From positions 1 through 28,251 of the forward strand of contig JAACJK010000204.1 in NCBI GenBank assembly GCA_013368325.1: 28,251 bases of DNA. The letters run 5' to 3'. This stretch comes from Ephemerocybe angulata (Eukaryota; Basidiomycota; Agaricomycetes; Agaricales; Psathyrellaceae). Numbering within the stretch: the first letter of the stretch is position 1; every line of letters begins with the position of its first letter. The position numbers and the translations under genes were made by a program. The notes beneath the pieces were generated by a model, which made no database searches, had not been told where the DNA came from, and saw only the letters and a list, made by a program, of their open reading frames with translations. Shown here one piece after another: positions 21,737 to 28,251 of this stretch.

Positions 21737-22483
21737 TGTAAACGGAGGTTGGAACGCTCTGTTGCTCTGGTTCACGTCTATGGATTTATGTTGTATTTCT
21801 TTCTGATACTATTTGATACACGCTTTCCTCACTCCTTGAATAGCTTGAATATCAGCCTGTTGGGGCCGACCAGCAACGGCAAGTTGGCATTAGTGAGTGA
21901 GCTCCCTCACGTGGTAACCAACACGCACTCACCCGCCGCAAGACAGGGATCCTACCACTGTGGAGAACGATTATCCAAAGCTCCAGCCCAATGCCTTCAG
22001 ACCCTCGCGCGAATCCAATTCGAGGAAGCTGTGAAAGTCTCGGATCTTTCTCCCGCTTAAATTTTACTTCCTTTTGCTTCTTGGTCCATGTTCCGTCGAC
22101 TCTTTGCCCCTTCCCGGGTCTTTATCGCCTAAAACTCCTTCGCAGGTTACCTTTCTCGTCGTAAAAGCGACCCTCGCATCTTCGAATGATGAGCACCTTT
22201 ATTTCAAGTCTATTTATGCTTAGGTGAGCTTGCCTTCTCTATGCCTTCTCAGCCAATAGGCGACTTATATCACTACAACCAGCGTGGTTCCTGTAACCCG
22301 AGATTTTAGAAACTTGGCTTTGGGTCTTCTAATGAGCCCATAACGCTCATTATGACAGGGTAGCGTTTTGGAGGAGGGTCAACTCAGAGCCCAGTATGAA
22401 GGGTACTTAAAGCCGCAGAATTCTTCGAAGCCCGGTTTCCTTTCCCTCGTACTGAACCTCTCGTGATTCAGAGCACTGTCGTC
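21737..22483. other. Intergenic region upstream of the CBM1-bearing DUF1996 gene
   Basis: An 8-bp inverted repeat, TAATGAGC/GCTCATTA, lies at 22330-22337 and 22345-22352, about 130 bases before the ATG at 22484. There is no canonical TATA box; GGGTACTTAAAG near 22402-22413 may serve instead. The plus-strand open frame at 21749-22060 shows no domain and is not called. Confidence 0.5.
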
Positions 22484-24612
22484 ATGGCTTGGTTGAAGAC
22501 CCTCGTGGCTCTTGCGCTGGCAGCACCTCAAGCGCAAGCTCTTATCCGTTTTCCTTGCTCTCAGCTTGTCAGCGAGCGGCTAGACCCGTACGTCGTCTTC
22601 TGCAGCATAAACATCGGGGACATGAGTCTGATATAGCTCGTAGTCTGGTCACCCCCGGTATCGTATCGCCCCATTTGCATCAAGTCGTTGGAGGAGTATG
22701 TATATCTACGGGTATAGTGTACAGTGTTTTCTAATGAAGTTTTGGCACCTCCCTGCGATCTAGAATGCGTAAGTAAAATACCTACATTCCAAAGAACTCT
22801 GCGTAGCTCAGATTTTATCCGTAGGTTTAAACCTCTCGATGGATCCCTCCCTCGATATCCCCCGTCTGGCGTCATGCACGACATGTCGATTTGTTGAGGA
22901 TAAGTCCAACTACTGGACTGCCGTGATGTACTTCAAGCACCCTAATGGAAGTTACATTCGAGTAAGCATTGTTTGGTTCATTTCATAGTCATTCTGTTCA
23001 TTCACGTGTGGTCCTACTTCACAGGTGCCGCAAATGGCGAACCACAACACGGGCCCCGGGCTGCAAGACGGTGGCATGACTGTCTACTACTTCCAGCCCC
23101 CAAACAACCAGAAGACCGTGGCCTTCGGCAAGGTGAGTATTAAAAACAGGATTTCACCTATCGAGGTCTAATTAATGTTCTGCTAGGGCTTCCGAATGAT
23201 CGTCGGCAACCCTATGCGGCGAAGCTCTAGCGGCATCGCGAGCAACTCGCCCCTTATGAAAGCGACAACATTCAGGTGCTTCCAGGGTGACAACATTGGA
23301 TCCAGCACCCCCGGTGACTCTCCCGACACCTTCGATTTCCCCAAGGGCACCTGCAGTGGTGGTATTAGGTCCAACATCTACTTCCCTGCGTATGTCTTCA
23401 ACGTTATCTTGTCATGTGGTCAACTGACACGAAGGGTTTGGTTAGATGCTGGGACGGTAAGAACATGGACAGCGCTGATCATAGCAGCCATGTCGCATAC
23501 CCCAATGGCGGCTTCTTTGGCACCTCTTGCCCGTCCACCCATCCGACCCGTCTCCCTCTCCTCTTCCTCGAGATTGTCTGGGATACTCGGTCTTTCAACG
23601 ACAAGTCTCTCTGGCCTTCTAGTGGTCAACCCTTCGTCTTCAGCATGGGTGATCCGTAAGTGCTCAAAAATTATCGAAGTACGGCCATTGGTACTCATTT
23701 AGTCCTCAGCACTGGGTTTGGGCAACACGCCGATTATCTCTTCGGCTGGGAGAACGACTCGCTCCAGAAGGCTATGGATACTTGCACTGGTGGAAACGGT
23801 ATCCCGACTGACTGCAAAGTCCTCACGGTCCAAGGCATGAACGCGATGAACAAGTGCCGCCAGTACGCCAAGGTTCCTGAGATGGTTGAGGGAACATGTC
23901 CGTACTTCCTACTAATATTTGTAACGCCCCAGCTCCGCTCACTGCTTGACCTAACCCTTTCCAGATCTCGAACGTCTCCCAGGCTGCAACCCCATTCAGA
24001 CCGGACCCAGCTCTGCGACTGAAATCAAAGGGTGCACGGCACCCACGACCGTCACCAACGTTCCCGTCCAAACCTTGGCGGTGCCAATCGCGACACCGCC
24101 CTGGCCGGTCTGCGCTGACAACAACCAACTGGCCCCTCGCTGCGACTCGATCCCGTTACACTTACTCAGCCGGGCTCGAACCCGAACGTCACCCCGACGC
24201 TCATCCCCAACAACCCTGGAAGCCCTTCCACCACCGTTTCGACGACGACCACTGTTGTTCAACCGACGCCGACGACCCCTCAAGCTGGTCAGATTCCCAA
24301 GTACGGTCAGGTAGGTTTCGAATTGTTACTTTCGCGGATGGATTAAACTGACCAACTCGCTATCATAGTGTGGTGGTACAGGCGTGAGTCTCCAGACGAT
24401 ACACTACAACCATTTTCGGCTTTTAACTTTTGCGCCTTTGTTAGTGGACTGGAGGAACGGCGTGCGTCTCTGGCGCTGTCTGCACTGTAGTCAACCAATG
24501 GTATGTATTCTCACCACATCTCTTCCAATATAATCGAACCCAACACACTGATACGAACCCTCTAGGTATTCTCAGTGCATTTGGGAAGAATACACCCATC
24601 GGTACCCTGTAA
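22484..24612 (+). CDS. Secreted DUF1996 protein with C-terminal CBM1 cellulose-binding module
   Basis: The N-terminus MAWLKTLVALALAAPQAQA is a likely signal peptide. The DUF1996 core runs from PCSQLVSERLDP through SPHLHQVVGG, CTTCRFVEDKSNYWTAVMYF, FLEIVWDTRSFNDKSLWP and MDTCTGGNGIPTDC. A Pro/Ser/Thr linker follows (with STTVSTTTTVVQPTPTTP), then a fungal CBM1: YGQCGGTGWTGGTACVSG followed by AVCTVVNQWYSQCI, with aromatic and cysteine positions as expected for cellulose binding. CBM1 is split by three introns. The 5-nt micro-exon AATGC (22764-22768) matches that of the 8413 paralogue. Frame slips are needed near 22830 (AAA run), near 24150 at the start of the linker, and near 24595, where dropping one C gives a stop at 24610-24612. 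The product probably acts outside the cell on or near cellulose; its activity is unknown. Confidence 0.85.
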
Positions 24613-25806
24613 TTACGCTAGCCTGGGCTCACTGCACTCTATGCTTTCGTTGTACTTCTTCTACAACAATTCTATCTTTTCTTTCAAGTTTCAAACACAT
24701 AGTACAGTGCACCCTGAGTCGTACAGAAGAACTATGTTCTAATACATATAAAGATACAGCATCCATTGAAGCAATACATTTGGAAACAATGGCCCTCTGG
24801 GCAGGCCTGGACACATTAATGGACTACAGATTCTCGAGACCATCAGATACGGTATACATGGCAGCTTATGCAAGCTTTGCGCTGCACTCTTCCAGAAAGG
24901 CGAGCTGGTGGGCAATAGTGAATATAGGGTGCCTGTAGAATCTTGAATTCGATCGATGTTAGTCGAGGGATACGTACAGCCGTGGATTGTACCCTACATG
25001 TCAAAGTGTCACCCCGCGTACCTTGAAATAAATTGCCTTGTCGCCCGCTCGCTGGCGCGCACCTACGGTGCGCTCGCGCTCGCGAGCAGATGTGGGGTAT
25101 GTGTATTTAGATTCAGACTTCTTACTAAACCCCAGTCAAAGGTCAATATTTACTGCCATGAAGTCATAACGGAGAGTGCGTCGTCAGGTTTTAACCTCCC
25201 CTAGGAATGTTTGGTATTGTATACAGACATCCGTTTATGAAAGGTATGCACCTTCCGAAACTGATTAGATAGTCACCTTAACGAAAGGTACCCATCGTAC
25301 CTTAGTGAAAGGTAAGGTATATACCCATGCTCCACAACCTAGGATATAGACCATGGATCTTCAGAAACATCCGGCTTGAGTCGGATTGATGCGGGCCCTC
25401 CCCAGGCTACTTAAACCCCAGAGCACGAAGCATTGTAGATCACCACCCAGCGCTTTCCCACCCCACTGCACAGACCCACCGCACGCAATGCCTATCTCCA
25501 CAAACATCTAGCCTCCCCAATCATAGAGCCAGTGGTCCCTGCTTAAACCTCCACCTCGACCAGTCACGATTCACCCTGGAGTTGAGGACGAAAGAGGAGC
25601 GACAAGACACGCCGGCCTGGTTCCTACCAGTTCCTACCCTACTTTCAAGTCCGGTAAATCTCACACATAAGCAGAATTAGATAACGTGCACCAAATAGGA
25701 AGGTTATTACTATATATAGGCAACGATGAGCCGTTCGAACGCAGACTAAACCTTTCCACTTTCAGTGTCCAGGAATTCAATTCATCTTTGGTCAACATCC
25801 ATCGCC
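24613..25806. other. Intergenic region between convergent genes, with hairpins and short repeats
   Basis: A GC-rich patch at 25040-25090 holds a hairpin (GCGCACC-TAC-GGTGCGC, 25057-25073) and a perfect palindrome GCTCGCGAGC (25078-25087), the kind of sequence often left by fungal repeats. Three copies of YGAAAGGTA follow at 25238, 25282 and 25306. The last 400 bases contain short pyrimidine-rich leader-like DNA and a tiny open frame near 25488, but nothing I can support as a gene. The frame read past the CBM1 is not coding-like. Confidence 0.5.
25238..25320 (+). repeat. Three YGAAAGGTA repeats with facing TACCTT/ACCTTA words
   Basis: TGAAAGGTA starts at 25238, CGAAAGGTA at 25282 and TGAAAGGTA at 25306. 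Between them, CACCTTA, TACCTTA and AAGGTA create local inverted repeats (for example TACCTTAGTGAAAGGTA). No neighbouring promoter explains them. Confidence 0.65.

Positions 25807-28251
<2,445 letters not shown>

Noticed and set aside
24613..24900. Long C-terminal extension of the CBM1 protein
   Set aside because: CBM1 modules normally close the protein soon after YSQC. The extension is low in coding character, and one extra C near 24595 explains the missing stop.
25725..25750. GTTCGAAC box as the T-arm of a tRNA
   Set aside because: No acceptor stem, D-arm or anticodon arm can be built around it.

Overview
The window is nuclear DNA of a filamentous basidiomycete, most likely a mushroom-forming Agaricomycete. 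The basis is short GT-AG introns (mostly 48-75 bp) in nearly every gene, a spermidine synthase fused to saccharopine reductase (a basidiomycete gene architecture), F-box and MYND families that are large in this class, a fungal cellulose-binding CBM1 module and a GCM-domain transposon gene. No rRNA, tRNA, CRISPR or prokaryotic features were seen.

Layout, left to right. (1) 229-2469 (+): BRF1, the TFIIIB subunit for RNA polymerase III. (2) 2750-4490 (+): an F-box protein. (3) 5130-6178 (-): an intact five-exon gene for a 278-residue protein of unknown function. (4) 6833-7824 (+): a TatD-type metal-dependent deoxyribonuclease. (5) 8413-10203 (+): a secreted DUF1996 protein. (6) 10648-13084 (+): a MYND zinc-finger protein. 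(7) 13301-17536 (+): a small hotdog-fold acyl-CoA thioesterase gene, one intron of which holds a 3.0-kb DNA transposon (13586-16598) with an 8-bp target duplication and its own antisense GCM-domain gene. (8) 17771-21736 (+): an intact 1305-residue F-box protein ending in a CaaX-like CIIC. (9) 22484-24612 (+): a second DUF1996 protein, ending in a CBM1 module. (10) 25807-28251 (-): the 5'-truncated spermidine synthase-saccharopine reductase fusion.

The genes do not form an operon or an obvious cluster. They are a mix of housekeeping genes (BRF1, tatD, thioesterase, SPE3-LYS9), secreted biomass or wall-related proteins (the DUF1996 pair) and lineage-expanded families. The two DUF1996 genes are paralogues about 14 kb apart that share their intron plan, including a 5-nt micro-exon.

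A dominant technical signal is single-base frame breaks in the conserved genes, often one base short in a homopolymer. BRF1, tatD, the MYND gene, the first DUF1996 gene, the thioesterase and SPE3-LYS9 all need several of them. The 278-residue gene and the 1305-residue F-box gene need none. I read most of these breaks as consensus errors of a long-read assembly, not as pseudogenes, but the sequence alone cannot settle it. The coordinates of broken genes are therefore outer limits of one locus, not one open frame.
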